From positions 20,655,036 through 20,719,035 of the forward strand of contig JAGTTD010000012.1 of assembly GCA_018398585.1 (NCBI GenBank): a DNA stretch of 64,000 nt, written 5' to 3'. This DNA is from Simmondsia chinensis. Its lineage: Eukaryota > Streptophyta > Magnoliopsida > Caryophyllales > Simmondsiaceae. Every line of letters begins with the position of its first letter. The first letter of the stretch is position 1. The notes below the pieces were generated by a model. The model did not search any database. It was not told the origin of the DNA and worked only from the letters and a program-made list of their open reading frames with translations. Shown piece after piece: positions 1 to 11,368 of this stretch. The position numbers and the translations under genes were made by a program.

Positions 1-13
1 TTAATACTTAAAC

Positions 14-2909
14 ATGGCAACCAAATTACCTCTTTCCGACATGTCTAAAGTTGAACCCCTTGATGGGAAGAATTATAAGAGGTGGTTTCAGGAAATTTTG
101 TTTTACCTAGAGCAGGTCAATACAGGTTATGTACTTTACGAAAAAAGGTACCTGACGGTGAAAATGAGAAAGAGGTATATGAAGAAAAATTCACCACAGG
201 TAATCGAGCCTGCAGGGGTAATTTGCTGCATTATATGAGTGATGGGCTATTTGACATATATATAAAAGTAGGCTCATCAAAAGAAATTTGGGATTCTCTA
301 TAGAAAAAAATATGGGGGTGACGATGTAGGGACTAAAAAAATATGCGGTTAGTAAGTGGCTAGATTTCAAGTTCGTGGATAATAAACCGATAATTGATCA
401 AGTCCATGAATATGAAAACATAGCAACTACTCTTTTGTCAGAAGGCCATAAAATTTGCGATATTACTCAAGCCTATTTTTTAATTGAAAAACTTCCACCT
501 TCTTAGAAGGACTATAGAAATTTGCTCATGCATAAAAAGAAGCACCTGACATTAGAGGAGTTAATAAACCACTTCAAAATCGAAGAAGAAAATAGGCTTA
601 AGGACAGGGGGTACTCATATTCAGATTTTTCTAAAGTTTGTATTATACAGGCAAGGTCTAGTGCACTTGACAGGTTTAAGAACAAGGAAAAAAAGCATTA
701 TTCCAACTGTAAACCTGGTGAAAAGATTCAAAAGTCAAATAGCAAATTTCTCGGAGATTGCTATCACTGCGGAAAACGTGGACATATGGCCAAAGATTGC
801 AGAAGCAAAAGGAACCAACCTAAGGACCCGAAGCACAAGGCTCACCTTGTGGAGATGGAGAACAGTGTAGCGGTTGTTTCAGAGGTGAACCTGGTGAACA
901 ATATGGCTGAGTGGATCGTGGACACCGAGGCTACCAAGCACATCTGCACAAACCGAAACATGTTCCAGAAATACCAGAAAATGACCGACGGAGAGGTAGT
1001 CTACATGGGAAATTTTGCAGCAGCACCTATCCTCGAAAAAGGGAAGATTGCTTTAAAACTCACTTCTGAAAAATTTCTTACTTTAACAAATGTGCTGCAT
1101 GTGTCTGAAATGCGTAGGAATCTTATTTCTGGTAGTCTTTTGATTAAAGCTGGTTGGAAATTATTTTTTTACTCAAACAAACTAGTCATAACTAGGAATG
1201 AAGAATTTGTGGGCAAGAGATTTTGTAAAGATGGCCTACTTGTTCTTGACGCTGTGTGCATAAATAACAATGTTGGTACCTTTTCTGCTTATATTGTTGA
1301 ATTTCTTGAATTGTGGCATGCTCGTCTTGGACAAATAAATATTGAGTCAATTAAACAACTTAAGAAAATGAACATGGTTCCTAACTTCAGTGATTCCAAC
1401 TTTAGTAAGGGTAAAGTATGTGTAGAAGCTAAATATGCTAAAAAACCATTTAAGTCTATTGAGAGACAATCTAAACTTCTTGAGCTAGTTCACAGTGATT
1501 TAAGAGACTTTAGAAGCCAAATGAGTAGAGGTGAAAAAAAGATACTACATGATCTTTGTAGATGATCATTCTAGATACTCAATGGTATACCTCCTTAGTA
1601 ATAAAGATGAAGTAGAAGAAATATTTTTAAGATATAAAGCTGAAGTAGAAAATCAGTTAGGAAGGAAAATAAAAAGAGTTAGGTCCAATAGAGGAGGTGA
1701 ATATGACCCGACTTCACTAGAAAAGTTTTGTGAGAAAAATGGGATAATACATGAGCGAAACCCTTCTTACAGTCCACAATCTAATGTTATTACTGAAAGG
1801 AAAAATAGAACTTTAAAGAGCATCATGAATGCTATGCTTATTAGTTTTGGACTACCTGATAACATGTGGAGGGAGGCGATATTATCTGTTTGTCATGTGC
1901 TAAATAGAGTTCCTCATAAAAAGAAACTAGATAAAACCCCATATGAGATGTGGAAAGGTTATGCGCCTAATTTAAAATACTTGAAAGTGTGGGGATATGG
2001 AGCCAAGGTTGGATTACCTGATTTTAAATGAAGTAAAATTGGACCTAAAACTGTTGATTCTATTTTTATCGAGTATGCTTATCACAGTGCTACTTATCGA
2101 TTTTTAATTAAGGGATCTAATAATTCATATGCATGCGGTAGTGTCGTTAAATCTAGAGATGCTGAATTCTTTAAACATATATTTTTGTTGAAATCTAATG
2201 ATGTACAACCTACTAGTTTGCCTTCTCATACTATAACTATTATCCATGATCGTACTAACGATATAGACACCCCTGAAATTCGAAAGCGTAAAAAAGCTAG
2301 AGAAAGACAACAACTTTGGACCCGATTTTATTACTACTTTCCTAATTAAAGATGACTCCATAAATGAAGAAATAGTAGGTGTCTATATGTTAGAAGAAGA
2401 CCCCAAAACCTATGATGAGGCCGTGGGATCAGTTGATTCGACCTTTTGGAAAGAGGCTATTAGTAACGAACTAGAATTAATCCTAAACAATCACAAATGG
2501 GAATTGGTAGACCTTCCTAGAGGATGTAAACCAATAGGTTGTAAGTAGGTATCTAGAAGGAAAATGAAGGTTGATGAGACAATAGATAAATTTAAGGCAA
2601 AATTAGTGGCTAAAGGCTACACCCAGAAATGAGGGTCCATTACTTTGATACTTATTCACTCGATGCTAAAATAGCCACAATTAGAACTTTGTTTGCCATT
2701 GCGTCCATTCATGATTTAGTAGTGCATGAAATGGATGTTAAAACACCATTTCTTAATGGTGACCTAGACGAAGAGATTTACATGGAACAAACTGAGGGTT
2801 TTGTTGCTCCTGGTAATGAAAAGAAAGTTTGTAAACTTATAAAATCTCTATACGGTCTCAAACAGGCATCTAAACAGTGGCATGAGAAATTTAAAGGCAC
2901 GCTAATTAC
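14..2909 (+). pseudogene. Copia-A gag-pol, 5' portion (gag, protease, integrase, start of RT)
   Basis: Gag starts at 14 (MATKLPLSDMSK) and contains a copia UBN2-like region in shifted frames. A CCHC zinc knuckle (CYHCGKRGHMAKDC) lies at 759-800. The protease follows at about 910-950, but its active-site triplet reads D-T-E (921-929) instead of D-S/T-G, which should abolish cleavage. Integrase begins with WHARLG near 1315 and continues in another frame from 1531; the second catalytic Asp appears as Asn in RSNRGGE (about 1680), while the TERKN Glu is kept. RT begins near 2390 and has in-frame stops near 2547 and 2630. The segment with VKTPFLNGD and YGLKQAS is intact up to 2904. It stops at the LARD-1 insertion. 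Confidence 0.9.
2905..2909. repeat. Target-site duplication ATTAC, left of LARD-1
   Basis: ATTAC stands directly before the 5' LTR of LARD-1 and again at 9262-9266 directly after its 3' LTR. It fixes the insertion point inside the Copia-A RT region. Confidence 0.9.
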
Positions 2910-3916
2910 TATAGGAAAAATGATACAAGCTAAATTTAAGTGTTATGGGAAAATATTTTAACCATGCCTATTTACTGGCCGTCTACCGTTATTAGTCTTT
3001 TAGGGTCATTAAAATTGTGACCGTTGAAAACTTATTAACAATATAGCCGTTGCAATTTATTACATCCGTTATTTTACTATTGTAATTTATTGTGTCCATT
3101 ATCAACCGTGACAATTTTAGTATATTAACCCCCAACTTACCTCTCTCTTCCTCTCATGCTAGTTAACCCTCTCTCTCTGATCACTCTCGACACCCCTCTC
3201 TCCAGTCATACATAACATCACATACCCCAGATACAATTTTCACTGAAGCAGAAATATAGAAGAAAAAGATTGAAACTTTGGCAAAATTTTCAATACCCCC
3301 ACTTGTTATTCTCTTTCTTCACGGCTCTGTTTTCTCTATCCCCTTTCTTGCCGGGTTCAAATTCAGCTACCCAATTCGTCTGATTTAATACTTTATTGAT
3401 TCTTCAACTGGGTTCGATTGATTGAAATTGGAGGGTTGAGTGTGTTGACCCATTTGGGAGCTCTCTTCTGATACTATCTGCGGGCTCTATAAGTTTCTCG
3501 ATTTTGGGCAAAGTTCTTAGGCACTCCTACCCGACAATTAACGAGTGCACGTTAAGGGTCGAATCGCGTTAATCCTGGAGGACGGCCGCCGGTTATATTG
3601 TGTGCACCGGAGCAGCGGCGAAATCGGCTTTTAGGATAGTGGCATTTACCACGGCGCGATATCATTGTTTTGTAAGATCTTTCCAATTACTCTCTCCTTC
3701 GTTAAATGTTCTAATTGCTCGTCGGTATTCTAGCCTCTTTCCGCACTTTCAGTATTATAATAAGTTTTTCTACTTCTCGGTACTATTTAATTGTTGTGTT
3801 TACATATACTTCGCGTTGAATTTTCTAGTATTTTTTAGTAAATTTACTGTATTTTTGGTTTATTTTTACTGTAATTCTAAAGAAAAATTTCGCTGTAAAA
3901 CTGATTTATTCCAACA
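2910..3916 (+). repeat. 5' LTR of LARD-1
   Basis: About 1007 bp, starting TATAGGAAAAATG (decayed TGTTGGAAAAATG) and ending TTCCAACA. It holds the family palindrome at 3538-3555 and the AAATCGGCTTTTAG segment at 3621-3634. A 113-codon open frame at 3600-3941 has an LTR counterpart at 8934 and no known domain, so it is not called as a gene. Confidence 0.9.
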
Positions 3917-3932
3917 ATCTAAAAGACGATTT
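3917..3932 (+). promoter_or_regulatory. Candidate primer-binding site of LARD-1 (not the usual tRNA-iMet type)
   Basis: Directly after the LTR end comes ATCTAAAAGACGATTT, with no TGG as expected for pairing with a tRNA 3' CCA end. The 14 nt at 3919-3932 are exactly complementary to 8955-8968 in the 3' LTR. The same position in LARD-2 (28261-28274) begins with the same 14 bases, ATCTAAAAGACGAT. Confidence 0.55.
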
Positions 3933-6900
3933 GTAGAATGACTAAGTGCTAGATCCGAAAAAGAATATGTGATGCTTTATACATACATATTTTGCTACTA
4001 AAACTCAAATTATGTTAGATAAATTATTAATCATTTTATCTTGAAATTGGATTGAAATTGTTGATACCCACTTTGGATTTGCTGTGAGAGATGATGAGGT
4101 TTTAGTGAATAATAATTTTAATTTGGATAGTTGAATTCCTAGGATAATAAGTGATAGTTTAATGGGGTTGCGCATTGAATATGTTCGACAAAATGCCTCA
4201 GAGGAATCCTAGGAATCATTGTCGGCTAAGAATGGTTTGAAGATTTGAGTAGTTATGGAAAAAACAAGTAGGCTGCTGTGGTGGTGGTTGATGATATTGT
4301 CTGCAAATTAAAAGTTGAAGAATGTTGTGAGGTAAATATTGATCATAAAATTTATATATGACTATAATGTTAAAAGAGAATTATATAGGGTTGTAAGTTG
4401 TGACTATATCTTGGTTTCAATGAAGCTTACACTATGTTTTATAGGGCAAAGCGTATCGGGTACTTTGATTTTACATATACTATGTGTTTTATGTTCTTGA
4501 GCTTAATGCAGATTTGAAGTAATTATAAGGTAAATTGGGGCTATTGAACCTAAAATAGGATATAATCAAATAAAATGAGCTACGCATGTTATAATGATGC
4601 CTACTTGGGGTCAACATTAAAAATTTTATACTGTCTCATTTGAGAATGAGTAGGCATATGATTGGTAATATGTGCCATAATATGTGTACTAGATATTGTT
4701 GCTAGCATACATTATGTGATTAGAAGGACAGTATCGTCTAAACTAATGTTGAAAATTGAATAGATATATTTTATTATCTAATAATTATATCCATGTGATC
4801 GGTAGCATGCATGTTTGATTAGGACGGTATTGTCTAATATTATATAGAATTTTACATCTTGGTATATAGTCTCATCTCCACATGTGTAGTATAAAAAAGT
4901 TGTATTTGATTGAGTTCTTTAATCATGCGTGGTGCACAAATTAAGCCGAGTCTGTGGTTGGGATGAAGCCACGCTTGTACGACTTATACTACGAGCTAAA
5001 GAAATGTGAGGGGTACTGTCATGTAGGACAATAATGGTTAGAACTTGTGGAATGCATTGTTTTGGATTTCTAAAAGGACAATATGAGTTATGCTGATTTT
5101 AATCCAGTTAATATGAAATAATAATACTACACCTTAATAGAGGTACGTGAAAGGTATGTTTGTGGAGTTGGGTGTGCCCTCATGCTAGAATAAGATCCAA
5201 AGAGTGACATCAAAAATTTGATATAACATTGGTCATATCATGCTGGTGCTACTGTTGTGTGGCTGACCATGCTGTACGAAAATTGGATTGTGTTTTTTCA
5301 AATTTTTGGTGTGATTGTTGTGGTTAATACGTGTTTAATACTTAAGGTCGATTGTGAACTTGAGCCTTGAACCTAGAATTGACCAACTCTTAGGTTAGGC
5401 ATGTCTAGTTGCACAATCTTGAAATCCTTGTGTGGGTAGAGTATGGTAAGTTTTAACCATGAGATTAACCTTGTCTGTTAGAGTTGGCTTTCTTGCACGG
5501 TTGCAGTGATCTACGTGAAATAGTTGATCCTTGTAAAGGGCTAACAGGACTTGTGAGTTCTTGTGAAAATCCATGTATTATTTTTCCCCGTGTTGATGTC
5601 TCAAGTATTTCCCATGGCTATGTTTGAAGCAAGTTGGTACTTTTTAAACGTTGCTTGAAGTAATGATAAACATGTTTGTGGATTGTTTTCAAACTAAATA
5701 TGTTGCTGCTTAATATGTAGCTGTTATATGTCATTGTCCATATTACCTTTTTTAGGTTGTATGTTGTATACGTATTGCTGATTATGACGTTTAGTTGCTG
5801 AATGTTACTGTCCATACTGGTGTTATGCTAGTTTTTGGACTGTTTTGCTGAATTTTAGCCAAGAATTGGGAAATATGAGGACTGTATGTTGTCTTCGGAG
5901 ACTTATTATGCCCTTAGGAATATTGTTTCATGCCTTCCTTTCTAGTTTTTGGAAAAAGAGTAAGGTGCAAGCCACATGAGAACCTTGATTGGTTATAGGC
6001 TTGGTATTTAGCTTGTGCCTAGATGCCTTGTTTTGGTTATTGTCATATGTTGTGTGCTCATGTTGGTTGTTTGAATGACATACTATATGACCCTAGTGTT
6101 CATTTGATGAGAATAAAAATGTGGCATTGCATCACAAGCTAAATATACTAAGGTGATTGATAACATTATGTTTTTGGTGACTAATACAACACTCGTCCCT
6201 TTATATCATATGTCAGTGGGGGACCTTGTCTACATATATTGATCCAAATAATGAATATTAAAGTACTTTAATTAAATTGTTGAAGCACTAGTGAAGTACT
6301 ATGAATGGGGTTTACAGTGTAATAGACTCCTTGTTGTGTTGGGTGTTTGATATCAATGAGAGTTATTCTACTAATTACAATGTATTTAGCCTCATTAGTG
6401 AGCTATGCTTTGTGACACCCCTCTTAAACCTGCATATTTTAGTTGTCTTTAAAGACTAAGTTGGCAGGTAGAAAATTTGAATGACTTAGGAATGTAGTGT
6501 AAGACATTCCATTGTAGGGGTTGTAAGAGCACCCGAGAGCCTATGAAGTATGTTGTCTAATCATAATCTTTTGGATTATTGTATTGCTAGTTATAGCTAG
6601 CTTATGAAAATAGATTATGATAGAAATATTATTTTGATGACTGTCCAAAATCAGTGTGAATAGCTTGATGATGCTAACAGTTGGGCTTGAGAGCCTTGCA
6701 AAGGCCTGAGTTGCCTTAAGTTGAATTGTAAAAGGCATTTTGTAGACTATGGTATCCTGTACCTCTCTCTCTTGATATCACCAAAATTTGATACAACATT
6801 GGTAAGACATGAACTATCTTTACTAGTAATATCGCATGTACCCTAAGTACGATGAAAATGGGTATATGGTCCTTTGTGACCTAAACTGGTGATAATGTTT

Positions 6901-8243
6901 CACAATGGTTGATGAGATGTGAAAGTGACAACTTGTGGTATATGGTTTTTGTGCCAACTGTATATATGATATACGTACTATGTGAGTACTTGGGGTGGAG
7001 ATATAATTTTACTAATATAATGTGTGCTCTACTAATGTGTTATACTGACTCTTATTGAAGTTGGCAGGCGATGGAGCTAGTTGTTTAATAGCTCATTATA
7101 GGTACCTCAATGTGGAGGTAAGAGTAACTCGTGATTGATGTTGGCAGTGGTCAACTCTGAAGTACCGTTTTGTTGTAATACAGTGTTGAAATGCCATTGA
7201 TGGTGGTTGAGCTTGATGCTTTAACCTAATCATAGTCCATAACGGGTGGTGTGGACACTGCACACTTGATGGGTATGGCAAGAGGAGACCTATTCGTCTA
7301 AGGCTTAAGAGAAAGTGATTGTATAAGGTTTGAAAAAAGCCATGTGGATCCAGTGATAAAGATTATATGTCGTAAGACGGTAGTGGAAACATCGAGAGGG
7401 ATGGGACTAAAGTCTATACATGAATAAACTATGATGTATCCAACCTGGTCTTAACAGGTTCAATGTGAAAAGTCATAGTTTCATTCAATGAATGCACTGT
7501 GTTTTATGTTGTCCCTCCCTATGGTGTGACAGTGAGGAGACGGGTCCATATCCATATGTTTGGTGGTGTAAGCAAGGCTTGCACTTGATGGACATTGTCT
7601 GTATGTTACCAGGGGTGAGATTGAGCTTTAGCTCTTAATGGACCCATATCCATATGTTTGGTGGTGTAAGGTAACACACACTTGATGGGATCCACCTATG
7701 TAGGTGTGGGAGTCTAGCCGCTCCCTATGAAGGTTCAAGACTTGCCTTTTAGAGTGCCTATGAATATACAGGACGAGCTCCTGGCCAATAAAACGCGCCG
7801 AATCGCATGAGTTGTCATTATGTTACCAGGAGTAAGGTTGAGCTCTAGCTCTTAATGGACCCATAACCATATGTTTGGTGGTGTGCGGTAACACACACTT
7901 GATGGGATCTGTCTATATAGGTGTGAGAGTGTGGCCGCTCCCTATGAAGGCTTAAGACTTGCCTTCTAGTGCGCCTATGAATATCCAGGACGAGCGCATG
8001 GCCGATAAAACCCGCCAAACCGCAGGAGTTGCCGAGATTTGGAGTTTGGCATGTGTCCAAGTGGAAGACTATTCAACCCTTTGTGAGGTTCAAGACGAAA
8101 GTCACCTTGCAAGATGTTGGTCCTAAACTTGGGTTACACTAGGTGACGATTCAAGTCGCAAGACATCGGCACTGAAAAACTAAACTCCCTTTGCCCAAAG
8201 TATTCTTCTTTGTTCTCTTCCGCTTGTATCCATTGTGGGGGAT
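3933..8243 (+). other. LARD-1 interior, non-coding
   Basis: No gag or pol frame was found on either strand. Many stretches match the LARD-2 interior in the same order, for example around 5357 versus 29832 and 6510 versus 31170, so the interior is a conserved non-coding body, not random fill. A tandem duplication with a period near 217 bp lies at about 7600-8035. Confidence 0.8.
7600..8035 (+). repeat. 217-bp tandem duplication in LARD-1 3' region
   Basis: ATGTTACCAGG begins near 7603 and again near 7820, and the following text (GAGCTxTAGCTCTTAATGGACCCATA, then the GGTGGTGT block) repeats in order. Copia-A (10460-10690) and LARD-2 (about 32300-32540) have a single copy, so the duplication is specific to LARD-1 or its sublineage. 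Confidence 0.8.
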
Positions 8244-9261
8244 TGTTGGAAAAATGATACAAGCTAAATTTAAGTGTTATAGGAAAATATTCTAACCATG
8301 CCTATTTACTGGCCGTCTACCATTATCAGTCGTTTAGGGTCATTAAAATTGTGACCGTTGAAAACTTATTAACAATGTCGCCGTTGCAATTTATTACATC
8401 CGTTATTTTACCATTGTAATTTATTGCGTCCATTATTAACCGTTACAATTTTAATATATTAACCCCCAACTTACGTCTCTCTTCCTCTCATGCTAGTTAA
8501 CCCTCTCTCTCTGATCACTCTCGACACCCCTCTCTCTAGTCATACATAACATCACATCACCCAGGTACAATTTTCACTGAAAAAGAAATATAGAAGAAAA
8601 AGATTGAAACTTTGGCAAAATTTTCAATACCCCCACTTGTTATTCTCTTTCTTCGCTGCTCTGTTTTCTCTATCCCCTTTCTTGTCGGGTTCAAATTCGG
8701 CTACCCAATTCATCTGATTTAATACTTTGTTGAATCTTCAACTGGGTTTGATTGATTGAATTTGGAGGGCTGAGTGCGTTGACCCATTTGGGAGCTCTCT
8801 TCTGATACTATCTGCAGGTTCTATAAGTTTCTCGATTTTGGGTAAAGTTATTAGGCACTCCTCCCCGGCAATTAATGAGTGCACGTTAAGAGTTGGATCG
8901 CGTTAATTCTGGAGGACGGCCGCCGGTTATACTGTGTGCACCGGAGCAGCGGTGAAATCGTCTTTTAGGACAGTGGCATTTACCACGGCGCGATATCATT
9001 GTTTTGTAAGATGTTTCCAATTACTCTCTCCTTCGTTAAATGTTCTAATTGCTCGTCGGTATTCTAGCCTCTTTCCCCACTTTCAATATTATAATAAGCT
9101 TTTCTACTTCTCGGTACTATTTAATTGTTGTGTTTACATATACTTTGCGTTGAATTTTCCAGTATTTTTTCAGTAAATTTACTGTATTTTGCTGTATTTT
9201 TGGTTTATTTTTACTGTAATTCTAAAGAAAAATTTCGCTGTAAAACTGATTTATTCCAACA
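8244..9261 (+). repeat. 3' LTR of LARD-1
   Basis: Starts TGTTGGAAAAATG and ends TTCCAACA, about 1018 bp, with scattered differences from the 5' LTR. It carries the palindrome at 8872-8889 (one base changed) and AAATCGTCTTTTAG at 8955-8968. Confidence 0.9.
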
Positions 9262-9266
9262 ATTAC

Positions 9267-10285
9267 TAACAATTTCCATGTAAATAATGGTGACTTTTGT
9301 GTGTATTTTAAGTTTGATTGAAATGGATGTGTAATAGTTTATCTATATGTTGATGATATATTGATATTTGGCACAAACTTGAGTGTTATCAATGAAACGA
9401 AAAACTTTCTATGCTCTAAATTTGATATGAAAGACATGGGTGAGTCAGACGTGATTTTATGGGTTAAAATTGTGAGAACCCCAGAAGGTATAAGCCTAAA
9501 CCAGTTTCACTATGTTGAGAAAATACTTAGAAAGTTTGACATGTTTAATACTGATTCTATAAGAACACCTTAAGATCCCAGTATACATTTAGCTAAACAT
9601 AAAGGTGTTGCTATGTGCCAATTTGAGTATGCCAAAATAATTAGTAGTGTTATGTTTCTGATGAGCTATACTAGACCCGACATTGCGTATGCTGTGAATG
9701 GACTCAGTAGACACACACATAATTCTAATCAAGAGCATTGGAACACATTAAAAAGATTGCTTAAATATTTGAAAGAAACTGTGGATTGGGGACTTCACTT
9801 CGAAAAGTTTCCCGCTGTTTTAGAGGGATATTGGGATGCCAATTGGGTATCTAATAATGGCGAAAATAATTTCACTAGTGGATATGTGTTCACACTACCT
9901 GGAGGTACTATATACTGGAAATCTTCCAAGCAATCTTGTACTGCTACGTCTACTATGAAATCTAAGTTCATTGCTCTTGAGTTGGCAAGTCATGAAGCCG
10001 AGTGGCTAAGAAGTTTATTTGGAGATGTATCATTGTGGGGGCTTCCAACTCCATCAATATTACTTCACTGTGACAGTCACGATGCAATTGCTGTGGCTAA
10101 GAACAAGGTTTATAATGGCAAGAGGACAGGCATAAGATTGTAAAGGATCTTCTAGAAAGTGGAGTGATATCACTGGATTATGTAAAGTCTGAAAAGAATC
10201 TTGTGGATATGTTGACAAAAGGCTTTTGTCGTAAAATGAATGTAAAAACATCAAAGGGGATGGGATTAAAGTCTATACATGAATA
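9267..10285 (+). pseudogene. Copia-A pol, 3' portion (RT catalytic region and RNase H)
   Basis: This continues the RT interrupted at 2909. The catalytic YVDD is intact at 9346-9357. The frame then runs through FGTNLSVINETKNF, a stop near 9571, and a long RNase H segment at 9613-10143 with TRPDIAYAVNGLSR and the DANW and ST(M)KSKF motifs. The end of RNase H, with KNLVDMLTKGF, is readable at about 10180-10285 in a shifted frame. Stops and shifts make it non-functional. Confidence 0.9.
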
Positions 10286-10885
10286 AATTGTGATGTATCC
10301 AACCTAGTCTTAACATGCTCAATGTGAAAAGTCACAGTTCCGTTCAAGGAATGCACTGTATTTTACGTTGTCCCTTCCTATGGTGTAATAGTATGGAGAC
10401 GGGTCCATAGCCATATGTTTTGAGGTGTAAGTAAGGTTTGCACTTGATGGACACTGCCTGTATGTTACCGAGTGGTGAGGTTGAGCTTTAGCTCTTAATT
10501 GACTCATATCCATATGTTTGGTGGTGGCAGTAACACACACTCGATGGGATCCACCTATGTAAGTGTGGGAGTATGGCCGCTCCCTATGAAGGTATAAAAC
10601 TTGCCTTCTAGAGCGCCTATGAATATCCAGGACGAGCGCACGGCCGATAAAACGCGCTAAATCGCAGGAGTTGCTGAGATCTAGAGTTTTGAATGTGTCC
10701 GATTGGAAGACTATACAACCCCTTGTGAGGTTCAAGACGAAAGTCACCTTGCAAGTTGTTGGTGCTAAACCTGGGTTACACTAGGTGACGATTCAAGTCG
10801 CAAGACATCGGCATTGAAAAACTGAACTCCCTTTGCCCAATCTATCTTTCTTTGTTCTCTTCCACTTGTATCCTTTATGGGTGAT
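10286..10885 (+). other. Copia-A 3' untranslated region
   Basis: Non-coding stretch between the end of RNase H and the 3' LTR. It matches the 3' interior of LARD-1 and LARD-2. Minus-strand open frames here are not supported by any motif. Confidence 0.75.
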
Positions 10886-11220
10886 TGTTAGAAAAATAAT
10901 TCAAGCAAAAAAAAACTCAAGCTTCATGGGAGAATCCTATCCCACATGGAGAAATTAGTAAAGGTAGCTATAGTTTATATAGATAAATATAATCTCTCTA
11001 TTTGAATTATGCTAGGAGTGGGAGAGTGGTGGAAACCACACGCGCACGCGCTCCCTGCCCGCCGTGCCGTGCTGTGCTGGAGCGAGGGTGTGGGTGTTCT
11101 TTTTCTTATCGAGTACATTTACTTTACAGAAAATATTTTTCAAAATCTACATTTATTGCAACTGTTTACAGCCATTGAAATGAACTTAATATTGATGACC
11201 ATTGGGATTTATGATAATAT

Positions 11221-11340
11221 AGCTATTGGAGAATACAATTTACTGCAAATGAACGTCTACAGCTGTTGGAGAATACAATTTACTACAAATAAACATTTCT
11301 AGCTATTGGAGAATACAATTTACTGCAGAGATATTTTTAG
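11221..11340 (+). repeat. Three 40-bp direct repeats in Copia-A U3
   Basis: AGCTRTTGGAGAATACAATT recurs at 11221, 11261 and 11301, ending about 20 bases upstream of the TATA box. The placement resembles the repeated enhancer boxes seen in U3 of some plant copia elements. An enhancer role is inference. Confidence 0.75.
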
Positions 11341-11360
11341 CTGTTGACCATTTGTATTAG

Positions 11361-11368
11361 TATAAATA
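11361..11368 (+). promoter_or_regulatory. TATA box of the Copia-A 3' LTR
   Basis: TATAAATA followed by a GC-containing leader. LARD-2 has the same box at 32974-32981. Transcription would start about 30 bp downstream, defining the R region. Confidence 0.65.

Larger units (their letters stand above)
2910..9261 (+). mobile_element. LARD-1, large non-coding LTR retrotransposon nested in Copia-A
   Basis: Two LTRs of about 1 kb (2910-3916 and 8244-9261) flank 4.3 kb with no open frame resembling gag or pol. A 5-bp TSD (ATTAC) bounds it. Just before the 3' LTR is a purine-rich GTGGGGGAT that can serve as polypurine tract. The last kilobase of the interior (about 7340-8240) matches the end of the Copia-A RNase H and its 3' UTR, including the phrase around GGGATGGGACTAAAGTCTAT, so it looks like a deletion and substitution derivative of a Copia-A relative. 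It needs enzymes in trans. Confidence 0.9.

Noticed and set aside
3600..3941. 113-codon open frame in the LARD-1 5' LTR, repeated at 8934-9176
   Set aside because: It lies within the LTR and overlaps the leader and PBS; the predicted protein has no motif and the second copy is shortened.
10319..10747. 142-codon minus-strand ORF
   Set aside because: It is antisense to the Copia-A 3' UTR and recurs as fragments in LARD-1 and LARD-2; no protein motif.
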